64,000 nt of DNA from Euclidia mi (Eukaryota; Arthropoda; Insecta; Lepidoptera; Erebidae), in the NCBI GenBank assembly GCA_944739405.2, contig OX123187.2, forward strand, positions 45,798,394-45,862,393, given 5' to 3'. Under the pieces are notes generated by a model. The model saw nothing but the letters and a program-made list of their open reading frames with translations. It was not told where the DNA came from and searched no databases. Made by a program: the position numbers and the translations under genes. Positions within the stretch are counted from its first letter, which is position 1. Each line of letters opens with the position of its first letter. This document shows, one piece after another, positions 43,601-49,899 of this stretch.

Positions 43601-45681
43601 GCATAAATATCATCTCTTCGCAAAACATCTTCAAAGCGAGGAGTAGGTATATATTCTTAAAAAGTTAAGTTTTAAAAAATGACAATACTCACTGATTGTA
43701 TACAGTCTTTCGAAGTATATACCACGTACCTTTGCTACGAGTATCCGATATTTATACAACTGATTACAATATACAACTAATGTTATAGACCGTGAAAGTT
43801 TAAAGTCATATTACTCACTGATGCGTGGTTACGTTGAAGAACAGATGGGAGTACTGCGGCGCGGAATCTTCAGGTCCGTGGGGAGCTGGGAAGGACATCA
43901 CCAGCAGCACAGGCTTGCGAGAGAACCGGCGCTTGGACGAACGCAGGAATGCTATCGAGTCGTTTGCTATCAGGTCCGGGTAGTAATCCTGCAGTAACGG
44001 AGAGAATATATTAAAATTAGTTTTTATGAAGGTCAGTTTCATCGGATGGCTTTTTTAAAAATTATAGAAATAAGTGGAATGCTTTTTGATGATAATTATT
44101 ATTGTATATGTAGATAGTAATTATGGTCTCTTGTTACGGCAACGGAGCATTTTCTTTTATAAGCGCTTTAGAAAAATTATCTCGAGTACTGCAGTTCTGT
44201 TTTCCTAAGAAACCTTGATCGTTTCCTTCGGTTTCCGGCGCTGATTGACTCACTCTGAGCCCTACAACGATCCAACCTTCAATCGGACTGAGTAACGCAA
44301 GGCTGGTTCGACCACGAGCTTGTAATTGCGTAGCCGCTGCGGTAAATATGCATTTTGGATAGTAGTATATGTTCTATCGATTTATCATTTAAGCGCTTGT
44401 AATATATTGTCTCGTAATGTGTGTTTATGGTCTTGTAACATTAAATCATGTCATGAATATACTCGGTTTACGAACCAAATCTTTGTTATACAAATGGAAT
44501 ATGACATAATATTCGTATTTGTTTCACTCGCGCGAGGCCACTTCTCAATTGAATGTGACAGGATATAAGAGAGCGTAAGTGGCCGAATTTAGAAAGTGAA
44601 TCTTGCTTTGTCTCGTCATCATCGTGAAGGATTTTAGCTCCTCGTCATGCGACAATTATATTTAGGTACTCAAAAGTAGTACATCGATCTCAAATTATTA
44701 TAATTTTAGTATTTTCTTTATTTCACGAATGAACAGATACAGAATCAAGATTTGGTGACTTTTTTTTGCAGTAATAGGCTGCAAACGAGCAGACGGATTG
44801 CCTGATGGTAAGCAATTGCCGCTGCCCATGGACACAAGCAACACCACAGGAGTCACAAGTGCGTTGCCGCCCCTTGGGGTTGGGAAAAGGAATAGGATGA
44901 GAAGTGGGATAAGGGAGAAGGAATGGAGGATAGAGCCTCCGGCACTCTCACTCACCGAACGAAACGCAACAGTTTAGGTACTGTTACTTTACGTCGATTT
45001 TCTGTGAGAGGGTAGTACTATCCCGGTCGAGCCGGCCCATTCATGCTGAACTCAGCAAGGCTCTACTACCGTGTAATCTATTTGACTTACTCACGTACGG
45101 GTAACACTTGACTAGGTTTACCTACATAAAAAGTAAAAACAAGCAAGTTTACCAGTTTATTTAGCCATTTTCATCTAGCTGTACTATTGAACTTTCAGCC
45201 GCCGGGCTATTCGATGATTGGACTTGTGGTCGAATTGATTAGCAGACTATGTGAAACATTTGACTGCGGCATGGCAAATGCTTGGGGTTTCGAACCAGAA
45301 GGGTGCTAACGGTTTGTCTGTTTGTGAATAATAATTGGTAGAAACTTGAAAGACATAATTATGTACCTACATTATGCTGTACGATGGTACCGAACCTCTA
45401 TAAGCGGTACCAACTTACGTATACAAGACAGATTCTTTTATTACGGATGCAAACTGTGGCTAAACGATCATGCAAACGCCTGAAATGAAAACCATCAGCA
45501 TAATTGATAGCATATATACAAACACATACCCTTTGATAATCATCACCATGCTTTATCTTCTTGCCGTTCATATTGATGCTGTAGTTGTAGTACTTGGAGT
45601 TCATGATGAGGCCCCCCCACTCGCGCCAGCCGGGGGGGATGTACGACCCGTTGTACTTGTTCAAATACTTGCCGAAGTACC
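4470..45681 (-). CDS. Sulf1: extracellular heparan-sulfate 6-O-endosulfatase, 3' twelve exons (Sulf1)
   Basis: Twelve minus-strand exons (45530-45681, 43819-43988, 10222-10360, 9544-9731, 8864-9028, 8331-8505, 7621-7783, 6972-7120, 5387-6879, 5197-5311, 4689-4908, 4470-4609) join with consistent phases into about 1,090 residues. The product matches animal SULF proteins in order: the sulfatase fold from FGKYLN and GSYIPPGWREW through the metal-binding SDHGYHLGQFG to the IDLAPT region; a hydrophilic domain with acidic and basic runs; the KWKCV...HKC Cys motif; an RTRR furin-like site; a coiled-coil segment; and the C-terminal HWRTAPFWTAGPF domain. Family members remove 6-O-sulfate from heparan sulfate at the cell surface and tune Wnt, FGF and Hedgehog signalling. 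The first exons, with signal peptide and formylglycine Cys, are absent up to 64000. Introns run from under 100 bp to 33 kb. Confidence 0.93.
4689..4908 (-). CDS. Sulf1: Sulf1 exon k (C-terminal SULF domain)
   Basis: Encodes 73 residues with NCYRHDNDHWRTAPFWTAGP, CFCMSTSNNTYNC, VRTINATHNLLYCEF, the strongest signature of the SULF C-terminal domain. Acceptor TTTTCAG, donor GTGAGT in phase 1. Confidence 0.95.
4935..5139 (+). repeat. 205-bp interspersed repeat, copy 1 (in Sulf1 intron)
   Basis: A repeat that begins TTAATATATAAAATCC, continues through ACTGACTGACTGACAGACA and ends GCTGGCGTCCTCTAGT. Full copies recur at 9265-9472, 25872-26085 (minus), 32080-32287, 38047-38262 (minus) and 46203-46415, with partial copies near 20098-20160 and 35150-35212. 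It sits between exons j and k. Its class (SINE or LINE 3' end) is unresolved. Confidence 0.75.
5197..5311 (-). CDS. Sulf1: Sulf1 exon j (basic coiled-coil segment)
   Basis: 38 codons completing a split Arg, with a highly basic helical segment (REEQRKRKAQLLQKKLRKAR) typical of the heparan-sulfate-binding hydrophilic domain just before the SULF C-terminal domain. Acceptor CTGACAG, donor GTATGT, phase 0. Confidence 0.88.
5387..6879 (-). CDS. Sulf1: Sulf1 exon i (hydrophilic domain, large exon)
   Basis: 497 codons plus two bases. Near the start KKCACFTPSG is followed by ENATRTRRS (exon residues 44-52), a likely furin site matching the processing of vertebrate SULFs. Residues about 147-205 hold LECKIEKDG, NDLKAWH and a heptad-rich coiled coil (SLEDQIRQLRTKLEDLKEI). 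After a His/Lys-rich part comes a long low-complexity stretch with a Ser/Thr-rich mucin-like run (about 400-440) and many NxS/T sites. The acceptor TTTTACAG is preceded by a strong pyrimidine tract; donor GTAAGA. The insert is much longer than in vertebrate SULFs. Confidence 0.9.
6972..7120 (-). CDS. Sulf1: Sulf1 exon h (Cys motif of hydrophilic domain)
   Basis: Encodes ARIAADCSKAELRAPCS followed by KWKCVLVNGRWRRHKC, equivalent to the Cys motif at the start of the vertebrate SULF hydrophilic domain. Acceptor TTACAG completes a split Gln codon; donor GTAATT, phase 0. Confidence 0.88.
7621..7783 (-). CDS. Sulf1: Sulf1 exon g (hydrophilic linker)
   Basis: 54 codons plus one base with Ser/Glu-rich sequence (ESSESEVSDSMKSKSSEP) and EKALDAEEQPNYLSPGSKF. 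Acceptor TATATAG, donor GTAAGT in phase 1, compatible with exons f and h. Placement is by phase and splice sites; this part of SULF proteins is poorly conserved. Confidence 0.75.
7812..8085 (+). mobile_element. tRNA-derived SINE
   Basis: The element starts GCCTCCGTGGTCCAGTGG and carries a pol III A box (TGGTCCAGTGG, 7822-7832) and B box (GGTTCGATTCC, 7865-7875), followed by a tRNA-unrelated body with the family sequence GGCTCGCCCCCTATTA and an A-rich tail. Flanking TAAACT-like repeats suggest a target duplication. It lies in the intron between exons f and g. Confidence 0.85.
8331..8505 (-). CDS. Sulf1: Sulf1 exon f (acidic hydrophilic segment)
   Basis: 58 codons in frame with exon e after a CTGCAG acceptor. 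The first part is polar and basic (GRRDIPGMGHRSRENKYSR); the end is strongly acidic (DEDTDDDDFLEPDDDDDD) from a GAT/GAC repeat, directly followed by a GTGAGG donor. Such an acidic run is not a feature I associate with vertebrate SULFs. The donor is inferred from phase and from exon g; reading through would add a short tail. Confidence 0.75.
8864..9028 (-). CDS. Sulf1: Sulf1 exon e (end of sulfatase domain)
   Basis: Encodes VDDIVLNIDLAPTFLDMGG, HMDGRSLLPLL and DSFLVER, the conserved end of the sulfatase domain. The acceptor TTTTTTAG completes a split Val codon and the donor GTAAGT follows a split Ser codon. The Arg-rich stretch RRRRHAAA sits between LLQP and WPDSFLVE. Confidence 0.93.
9265..9472 (+). 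repeat. 205-bp interspersed repeat, copy 2
   Basis: Same family and orientation as 4935-5139, with few differences, in the intron between Sulf1 exons d and e. Confidence 0.75.
9544..9731 (-). CDS. Sulf1: Sulf1 exon d (metal-binding segment)
   Basis: Encodes 62 residues including GELDNTYLVYTSDHGYHLGQ; the Asp-His pair corresponds to sulfatase calcium and active-site ligands. It continues through GKSFPFEFDIRVPFLVRGPG. Acceptor TTCCAG; donor GTAAGT in phase 2. Confidence 0.94.
10222..10360 (-). CDS. Sulf1: Sulf1 exon c (sulfatase domain)
   Basis: Encodes 46 residues after the split His codon, with APNPDKQWIL, KPIHRQFTDLL and KRLQTLQSVDM as in animal SULFs. Acceptor TTTACAG, donor GTACGT, phase 0 at its end. 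It is the first exon after the giant 33-kb intron. Confidence 0.93.
10480..10700 (+). repeat. LINE-3'-end-like dispersed repeat
   Basis: Sequence with the pattern CCCGCGGTTTCACCCGCG, a middle part CGTCGAAATCGGTCCAGCC and a tail GAACAAACAGACAGAC is of a type common at LINE 3' ends in moth genomes. A related, more degenerate segment occurs near 25005-25140 and 37190-37320. Class inferred. Confidence 0.5.
10701..12244. other. Sulf1 giant intron, AT-rich, no gene seen
   Basis: No coding sequence or clear transposon ends. A local direct repeat of CATCGACAGTACCCCAAAT lies at about 11560-11665, within a stretch rich in ATCGA motifs. Confidence 0.4.
12245..12960. repeat. unclassified repeat-like segments
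   Basis: The minus strand at about 12360-12520 has an open frame with ANQGGEAFWSRHQMTSV, a phrase I associate with repetitive moth sequences. The next 240 bases on the plus strand are unusually GC-rich and partly open. Neither resembles a known protein domain. Confidence 0.35.
12964..13626 (+). repeat. CGGAACCC-type interspersed repeat, long copy
   Basis: Starts with an A run and CCGGCAAAGTGCGTGTCGGG, continues GGGTTCCGTAG, and ends GACGGACATGACGAAAC, then GACTACGGAACCCTAAAAA. The same termini are found on the 292-bp copy at 29702-29993 and, reversed, at 36032-36545 and at 20932-24626 (interrupted). It is a non-coding dispersed family with variable internal length. Confidence 0.7.
13627..16051. 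other. Sulf1 giant intron, no gene seen
   Basis: AT-rich sequence without supported features, apart from a short GC-rich hairpin (CCCGGCG...CGCCGGG, about 14812-14830) preceded by a tRNA B-box-like GTTCGACTCC. This may be a worn SINE head. Confidence 0.35.
16052..16118. repeat. 31-bp inverted repeat forming a tight hairpin
   Basis: Arms 16052-16082 and 16088-16118 are complementary at 28 of 31 positions around a 5-base loop (ATCAG). The arms begin TAAGTGGAA and end GTTGCTAGC. It could be a miniature foldback element or, if transcribed, a small-RNA precursor. Confidence 0.8.
18443..20033. mobile_element. 1.6-kb TIR element with many internal TIR-like motifs
   Basis: Perfect 26-bp terminal inverted repeats (outer end AGGTAAAGGCTCC) at 18443-18468 and 20008-20033 are flanked by a TA duplication (18441-18442, 20034-20035). 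The empty site is seen in unit 2 near 35087 (CTTGTAGCTTCC). About a dozen internal copies of CTCCTAATACCGAGGTA-like motifs occur, mostly forward in the left part (18479, 18884, 19018, 19275, 19328, 19370) and mostly reversed in the right part (19766, 19788, 19818). No open frame of note. TA duplication suggests a Tc1/mariner-type mobiliser, but this is inferred. Confidence 0.85.
20297..20625 (-). mobile_element. tRNA-derived SINE, second family
   Basis: Read on the minus strand, the tRNA-like head near 20625 includes a B box (GGTTCGAATCC, complement near 20571) after an A-box-like TAGCCTAGTGG. The body contains GGAAACCTGCATGG and the common AGAGGCCCGCACCCAGC phrase. The orthologous copy in unit 2 is 35341-35682, so it predates the duplication. 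Confidence 0.75.
20932..21296 (-). repeat. CGGAACCC-type interspersed repeat, left part, interrupted
   Basis: Begins TTAGGGTTCCGTACC and CTGTCTGTCCGTCTGTCTG, the reversed end of the family at 12964-13626. In unit 2 the same element is uninterrupted (36032-36545). Here it is split by 3.3 kb of later insertions and resumes at 24566-24626 with GATGATGGTACGGAACCC. Confidence 0.7.
21959..22784. mobile_element. hAT-type MITE (non-autonomous)
   Basis: TIRs TAGGCATGTCGAT and ATCGACATGCCTA are bounded by a perfect 8-bp duplication ATACGGAG (21951-21958 and 22785-22792), diagnostic of hAT-like transposition. Both ends are rich in ATCGATT motifs. The interior holds SINE pieces in opposing orientation (22195-22290 and about 22505-22620). 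No transposase. Confidence 0.85.
22195..22620. repeat. SINE fragments in inverted arrangement
   Basis: The left piece is the reversed SINE 3' part (CTTAAGGGGTAGGCAGAGGT, then a run ending AATAGGGGGGG). The right piece is a forward head with a B-box-like GGGTTCGATGCG and GGGCAAAGTAGTAGCACGG. Both belong to the family seen at 7812-8085. Confidence 0.5.
22942..24554 (-). mobile_element. Tc1-like DNA transposon
   Basis: Terminal inverted repeats of at least 23 identical bases, outer sequence CGTGCAAAAAAATCGACCC, at 22942-22964 and 24532-24554 enclose a transposase gene on the minus strand. The 1.6-kb length is normal for Tc1. The right flank is TA; the left flank reads TG, perhaps a mutated TA. 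It is present only in duplication unit 1. Confidence 0.88.
23205..24245 (-). pseudogene. Tc1 transposase, inactivated
   Basis: The open frame (24245 to a TAA at 23289-23291; probable start Met at 24224-24222) has two N-terminal helix-turn-helix parts (QAGLSQRAVARRLHLSQPAV), the second catalytic Asp in LIQDNARPHTA and the DD34E Glu in SSPDLNPIEHLWDEL. The first catalytic Asp should sit in a VLFSDE-like motif but here reads VLFSNG. A premature TAA after EEWEGIP cuts the tail, which continues in frame for 27 codons to a second stop at 23205-23207. Both lesions argue for a dead copy. Confidence 0.9.
24566..24626 (-). repeat. CGGAACCC-type interspersed repeat, right part
   Basis: Continues the element broken at 21296: GATGATGGTACGGAACCCTT, then CGACTCGCACTTGCCC. 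The intact version in unit 2 ends the same way at about 36545. Confidence 0.7.
25872..26085 (-). repeat. 205-bp interspersed repeat, copy 3 (with 38047-38262 in unit 2)
   Basis: Reverse copy of the family at 4935-5139, ending GTCAGTCAGTCAGTAACGCAAGGAT. The same insertion, at the same place, is in unit 2 at 38047-38262, so it predates the tandem duplication. Confidence 0.72.
26086..29701. other. duplicated intronic sequence without gene
   Basis: Nearly identical to 38263-42240 and free of recognisable transposon ends except for a roughly 100-bp segment at 26788-26886 missing from unit 2. Some parts (27540-27780, 28600-28840) are less AT-rich than average. Open frames of 60-73 codons here show no domain and differ between the copies. 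Confidence 0.45.
29702..29993 (+). mobile_element. 292-bp interspersed repeat defined by an empty site
   Basis: Unit 2 reads CAATGATAAAAACTAAAG at about 42236, whereas unit 1 has 292 extra bases between GAT and AAAAACTAAAG. The insertion starts with an A run and TCGGGCAAGTGCGAG and ends GGTACGGAACCCT followed by AAAAA. The A run (up to five) could be the target duplication. It is a short copy of the family at 12964-13626. Confidence 0.85.
30480..30590 (-). repeat. SINE 3' fragment (also 42715-42825)
   Basis: Contains CCTGTATCCCCGAATGGGC and AGGCAGAGGTGTAAATATTA, the reversed 3' part of the SINE family at 7812-8085. It is shared by both duplication units. Confidence 0.6.
30885..31740 (+). pseudogene. 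Penelope-like RT and GIY-YIG endonuclease remnant
   Basis: From 30885 the frame reads WKRYVDDIFSIVKGG, the catalytic YVDD box of reverse transcriptase, and continues with SFLDFKV and VYRKPTHTDRYLH to a TAG at about 31224-31226. After frameshifts, 31427-31630 encodes PGVYKINCNCGSSYIGQTKR and TIAERIKEH, the GIY-YIG nuclease typical of Penelope-like elements. A stop at 31628-31630 interrupts it; related codons (STECHFYTRVVREA, then EIRRGI) follow in another frame. It is inactive. Confidence 0.85.
32080..32287 (+). repeat. 205-bp interspersed repeat, divergent copy
   Basis: Same family as 4935-5139 but more diverged (GCTACAGCCGAAACTACTCG, end GCTGGCGTCGATTAGT). It is nested in the Penelope-like insertion. 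Confidence 0.7.
32298..32829. repeat. 76-bp minisatellite, seven units
   Basis: The phrase AGTATGTATGTACACACGG starts at 32298, 32374, 32450, 32526, 32602, 32678 and 32754: exactly seven units of 76 bp with only a few substitutions. Each unit contains GGCGCCAAGTCAAGCTAAAC and CGATTTTGATACTTATTCCC. Because 76 is not a multiple of three, the open frames across it are not meaningful. Confidence 0.95.
35341..35682 (-). mobile_element. tRNA-derived SINE, copy in unit 2
   Basis: Counterpart of 20297-20625, with a slightly longer 3' part (TCTGTATTTAGCCC, then ACTGTCCCACTGCTGGGC) and a B-box-like head near 35620. An extra 50 bp (35683-35732) follow the SINE head in this copy. Confidence 0.72.
36032..36545 (-). 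repeat. CGGAACCC-type interspersed repeat, uninterrupted reverse copy
   Basis: Starts TTAGGGTTCCGTACC and ends CGACTCGCACTTGCCC, the reverse of 12964-13626, about 510 bp. It shows the pre-insertion state of the broken copy in unit 1. Confidence 0.75.
36822..36875. repeat. local inverted duplication (hairpin) unique to unit 2
   Basis: Arms 36822-36845 (AACGCTAACCTGTATCGC...) and 36852-36875 are reverse complements with one mismatch around a six-base TAGACG loop. In unit 1 (about 24887-24920) only the left arm is present, followed directly by TAGACGTAGATTGAAG. Confidence 0.85.
39502..39910 (-). mobile_element. tRNA-derived SINE, insertion specific to unit 2
   Basis: Reversed copy of the family at 7812-8085 (GGGGTAGGCAGAGGTGT, GGGGCGAGCCTATTGCCG, B-box complement GGAATCGAACC). 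It is flanked by an 11-bp duplication TACACTGAAAT (39491-39501, 39911-39921). Unit 1 has the empty site near 27384 (TACATTGAAAT). Confidence 0.88.
43372..43640 (-). repeat. dispersed moth repeat (LINE-derived?)
   Basis: Sequence with CATCTTCAAAGTGAGGATAC, CTCTTGCCCTGGTCCC, GGGTCGACACAATATGTCC and CATCCATCCATCTTTTC is of a type I associate with repeats in moth genomes. It fills most of the gap between unit 2 and Sulf1 exon b. No usable open frame. Confidence 0.45.
43819..43988 (-). CDS. Sulf1: Sulf1 exon b (sulfatase domain)
   Basis: Encodes 56 residues plus two bases, bounded by a CTGCAG acceptor and a GTGAGT donor. It contains the SULF hallmark PAPHGPEDSAPQYSHLF within the sulfatase core. 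The split His codon is completed by exon c, more than 33 kb downstream. Confidence 0.93.
44755..45060. repeat. dispersed repeat (SINE/LINE 3'-type)
   Basis: The phrase GGCTGCAAACGAGCAGACGG, then TGATGGTAAGCAATTGCCGC and GTGCGTTGCCGCCCCTT, matches a repeat pattern frequent in moth introns. It lies in the intron between Sulf1 exons a and b. Confidence 0.5.
45530..45681 (-). CDS. Sulf1: Sulf1 exon a (sulfatase domain)
   Basis: First Sulf1 exon visible, starting in codon phase 2 after a TGCAG acceptor; the split Gly codon needs one base from an upstream exon outside the window. It encodes 50 residues with YFGKYLNKYNGSYIPPGW and WGGLI, conserved in all SULFs, and ends GDDYQR before a GTATGT donor (phase 0). 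Confidence 0.93.
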
Positions 45682-48600
45682 CTGCACAAACAGACCAACT
45701 TCTATTAAAAGTTTATAAAACGGAACACTATTGTGGGAACCACTCGGTTGTAGAATTAAATAAGTTTAGCACTTCCTTAGACACGCCTGTCGATTGCGCT
45801 TTGAAAATGTTTAGTGCAATTTATAATGGTAAAGTTGGGATTGATAAATACTTGTAAACTTTTGCGACAACTTATACTACCGTGGCTCTTTCCGAGATTT
45901 TGGGACCCATACTTAGAAGGGATTACATTTATTTTTATAATATTTAGGCAATGAGAAAAGAGAAGAACCCTGTTCTATAAATGTAAGTTGGTTTGGGTAA
46001 TAGGTTTTATGTGCAGTGGTGTAGTGTAAATGTGATATTAACGGTCTTTTTAACGCATTCGATGAAAAATGTTTCAAGCCGATACCAGCCTTGCCCCTAA
46101 TACATATATGTTTAAGTGGAACGTATAACTGGTGTCGGTAATGTCTTCAGGTGTAATCTACCATTGCCTTATCATATGGATATGAAAAATTATCCTATAC
46201 CTGATTATCTTAATATATAAAATCCTTGCGTTACTGACTGACTGACAGACACGCTACAGCCGAAACTATTGGGCGCAGGAAGCTGAAATTTGGCATGTAT
46301 ATTCCTTGGGGACCGTAGGGGTGCACTAAGAAGGGATTTCCCGAAATTCCCACGGGATCGGCCAAAACGGGTAAATTTAAAATAATGCAGGCGTAGCTGC
46401 TGGCGTCCTCTAGTCTTAAATAAGTTAGCAAACATAAAGCATTTTGTATTGCTTATGAAATAAATAAATACATCCATAGTATGACTAGTGGTGCATTTCT
46501 TCGTGGCAGAGTTTGCTAGCAAGGTTTTGAGGTATTACGTAATGTAAATAAACTGCTCATTAATGGACATGTAGACAACGCTGCAGTTGCAAATTCCCAA
46601 ATAGCAAACTCTAATTAGACACTGCTCGGCCTAAAAGTCAAACCTCATGACTAACCGATTACATTTGCACAAATTCACAATTAGTTCTAAATATTTATGC
46701 CCAAACAAACGAGGTGCCTGGAAATGGCAGACAAATTAACAGCGAACACTAAGTGATTGCAAAGTCGAATAATATTATTGTCTTAATTTGCAGCAAACAA
46801 TTCGCCATAAATGAAGGGAACGAATCAACGGAATGAATGAAAGTGCTCGGTAACAAGAGATCATTGTTCGGGAAGACAATAGTTCTCCAATTTTAATTTC
46901 GGCGACATTAATGCAGGGAGGTGTTTAATTCTGTCGCTTGATGGAGCAGGCGCTGTCGCTTTCCTCTGAGCCTCCGCTGAAGTAAAGATGCTGATTACTT
47001 GACGAGTACGATTGCCACAAGCCAGGGGAGCTCTGCGACAGCTATCGAAATTATTTCCCATTTGCGAAGTGATTTTTAGAACTTTACAAATGGAAGATAT
47101 TTTCCTATTTTTTTTTGGAATGAAATAAAATTAATATTCGACTTTTTGTCTCGACTGAGTTCTTCTAAGGGAATCTACGAACATTGTCATTGCAACAAAT
47201 CACACGTCTTGTAATAATCACTATAAATATTTTTATTTTCAAATGTTAACACCTTGATATACAACAATACATACTTGAGTACAACAATATGCTAAAGTAT
47301 TTTAACCTCTCTTTCGTTGAGAGATACGGGGCGTTTTAATTTTAATAAACAAGAGCCGTGACGCTTTTGTGTGGTGACGGAATAAGAATACGGAATGCCA
47401 CCACCCCATATCATCCTATGGGTGTCGTAAGAGCCGACAGAGGGAGCATATTATGCAGAGAACAGCACTGTAAGAGAAGGAAAACTTAAAACAAACCCTA
47501 TACCAACCCGTTTGGCCAGCGTGGTATAGTAGGCCAATTCCTTTCAAAGGAGAGGCCTAGTCCAGCAGTGGACTATTAATGTCTGATGATGTGACGCTTT
47601 TGATCATAACCGAAAGCATTAATTTTTCCATATTTGGTAACCCCTACGCTTATCTTATCTGAACACAGAGTATTTTGCAAACATTGTTACAACAAACCCT
47701 TGTCCTGTGTTGGGATTGAACCTGGGACGGCCAATGTATAAACTTTAATGAAGAAACCGACTAATTGCAACGCAGAGGGTCTCTACTCTTATTTTTCCAA
47801 AGAAGAAGTTATATGCAAATTAAACTGCCAATTATGAATTATAGCCATCTAAACGGCAATGGCAAATATCGTGAGAAAACCTGCATGTCTGAGAAGTTGT
47901 AATATTCTCAGACTATTTATATGTACGAGTATGTATAGTCCGCAAACCGTGATGTCAAGTCTTGGAGACAGTGGTAAAATTTGGACTAGCCCTTCTCATC
48001 GTGAGTAGAAGCCCGTGCCCAGCAGTGGACAGTTAAATAAACAGGGCCGTTATATTATTTAATCTGCCGTCATATTGTCCTAGATTAGTCTCGTCATAGT
48101 GCATGAGCACGTGTGATGAAGTCAGCGTGTGACATTAATAGTAACATGACGTTATGCGGGGTGCGAATCTACGAGTAATTTGATTTTGTGATAGCGCGCA
48201 TCATGGAGCATTATTACGAGTAAGAGCAAAATCTGTAGATGGCTTACATACAGATTTTTGGTACAATACTTTGTCATTTATTTATGATTTCTTTAAATCG
48301 TTATTGTGACTTCTGTCGGCTTTTAAAAATCTGTAGTAATAAAAAAAGAACATTTTAGGATTTCATGTCCGTTTGTCCTGCCACAAATTCGATGTTTTTA
48401 AACTACGCTAGGGATTTGCCGTAGCACTTTTTCGTTTAGGGTTAGTCCATAGTTTGCGTTTATACCTAGGTATAGATACATATGTACATTGCACCTAGGA
48501 CTATTCATCAATCGTAACTTGTCAACCCTGCCAGTGTAATCTATTCCTAATAGTGGCATTTATAATGTAGTTGCTGGAAAGGTCGAAGTTAAGTAGGTTT

Positions 48601-48944
48601 TACAAGTTAACGAGTAGTTACCTACTTAGTTAAGTTCTTAATACGTAATGTACATACGTATTGAGTTTCTATTAACTAACCGATATCATTTTGCGGCCGA
48701 TAGCATATTGTGCTGGAAAACTAAAGGCTACTACGAAACCCGATATTGTGCGTAGCCCGAAACGATTTTGCCTGGCTCTATATTAGTTTCAGTTTAAGCC
48801 CCTATGGTGCTCTAATTATTCTCAACCTATTATATACTTAATAATACTGAACACAAAATTCTGAACCGGCGAATTCTAATATTTTAATGAAACATCCATT
48901 TTCAGCACCTCAACCGCTATTATCCACATTTTCTCATAGAGCTC
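45682..48944. other. presumed Sulf1 intron upstream of exon a
   Basis: No exon for the missing Sulf1 N-terminus was found. It contains a copy of the 205-bp repeat (46203-46415), an unusual single-copy-looking stretch (46550-47090) with homeodomain-like sites such as CTAATTAG, and worn LINE 3' tails (47515-47590 and about 47960-48045, with CCCAGCAGTGGAC). Confidence 0.5.
46203..46415 (+). repeat. 205-bp interspersed repeat, copy 6
   Basis: Begins TTATCTTAATATATAAAATC and ends GCTGGCGTCCTCTAGT. It is nearly identical to 9265-9472, including the upstream ATTATCTTAATATAT, which suggests recent spread. Confidence 0.75.
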
Positions 48945-49115
48945 AAAATTGGATTACGTTCCCATTGAAAGTCACCTGGGGACCATAAATTACGCCGCAT
49001 TGTTGGATATAAGACAACGGAGTGCCGTAAACGTAACGTAAGTATTCTAAAACCGGATACCTATCTACCTGATTTTCTTAGCTTTTCAACAAATCTGTTA
49101 AAACATTTTTCCTTT

Positions 49116-49312
49116 AAAGACGCACGCCTGTATCCCTGAAGAGGTAGGTAAAGGTGCAATATATTACACCCACATTTCGGGTACTTTGCCAGACTTCGTA
49201 CTGGTACTGAAAATTCAGAAAACCCAGTAACTCTTTTGCCCAAACCGGGAATCGGACCCGGGAACTCCTGATCAGCAGACGCATACGCTATCCACTGAAC
49301 CACGGCGACAGT
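49116..49312 (-). mobile_element. tRNA-derived SINE, private to copy A
   Basis: Reversed: the 3' part reads CCTGAAGAGGTAGGTAAAGG, the head near 49312 reads GGAATCGGACCCGGGAAC (B-box complement) and CTATCCACTGAACCACGG (A-box complement). It is absent at the matching place in copy B (near 56420). Confidence 0.82.
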
Positions 49313-49867
49313 ATAAACATATTAGTTTAATAAAAAGACAACTTCAGACTTGTGCACTAGGTTGGCTCCTCCTGTCGCGTTGGACTTAACATTCAAACAA
49401 CAGACACATCACCCAGACTTGACACAACAATTATTGAGCCATTGAGTTCTTTTTTATGACATAGACTACGGTCGAGCCTAATGATATTCCACTCCTAAAA
49501 TAGAAAATCCTTATTATAAAGCTATAATTTTGAAATCTAGGCAACATCTAGACAAATGTGTATGGCGATTGGCGCCCTAGGAATATATTTAGAACAAAAT
49601 ACATCTAGCCTACACATGTTACACACAAGCTGTATAGACGTATTTTATGCTAGGCAGATACAGTGCGCGGAAGCACTAACACATGACGCTTTTATTGGCC
49701 TTACGAATTACAATGAAATATAGAGTAGATTAAATATAAAATTATAGCCACTGTTTGCTACTATAACCAGGGCACTCTTAGGCTAATCCGGGCTATAGGG
49801 CGCACAGATTTGAGAGCCCTTTTGAGAAACAGGGTAAGTCGGACGGATTTTAGATTTTTAATTTATC

Positions 49868-49899
49868 ACACTTGATTGATATTAATATCAATCAAGTGT
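49868..49899. repeat. perfect 32-bp palindrome
   Basis: ACACTTGATTGATATT followed directly by its reverse complement. In copy B the left half is intact to TTGATTGA and then diverges (58023 onward). Confidence 0.9.

Noticed and set aside
46861..47061. 66-codon minus-strand frame as a possible missing Sulf1 exon
   Set aside because: It has no sulfatase motif, no CxPSR signature and no suitable splice phase.
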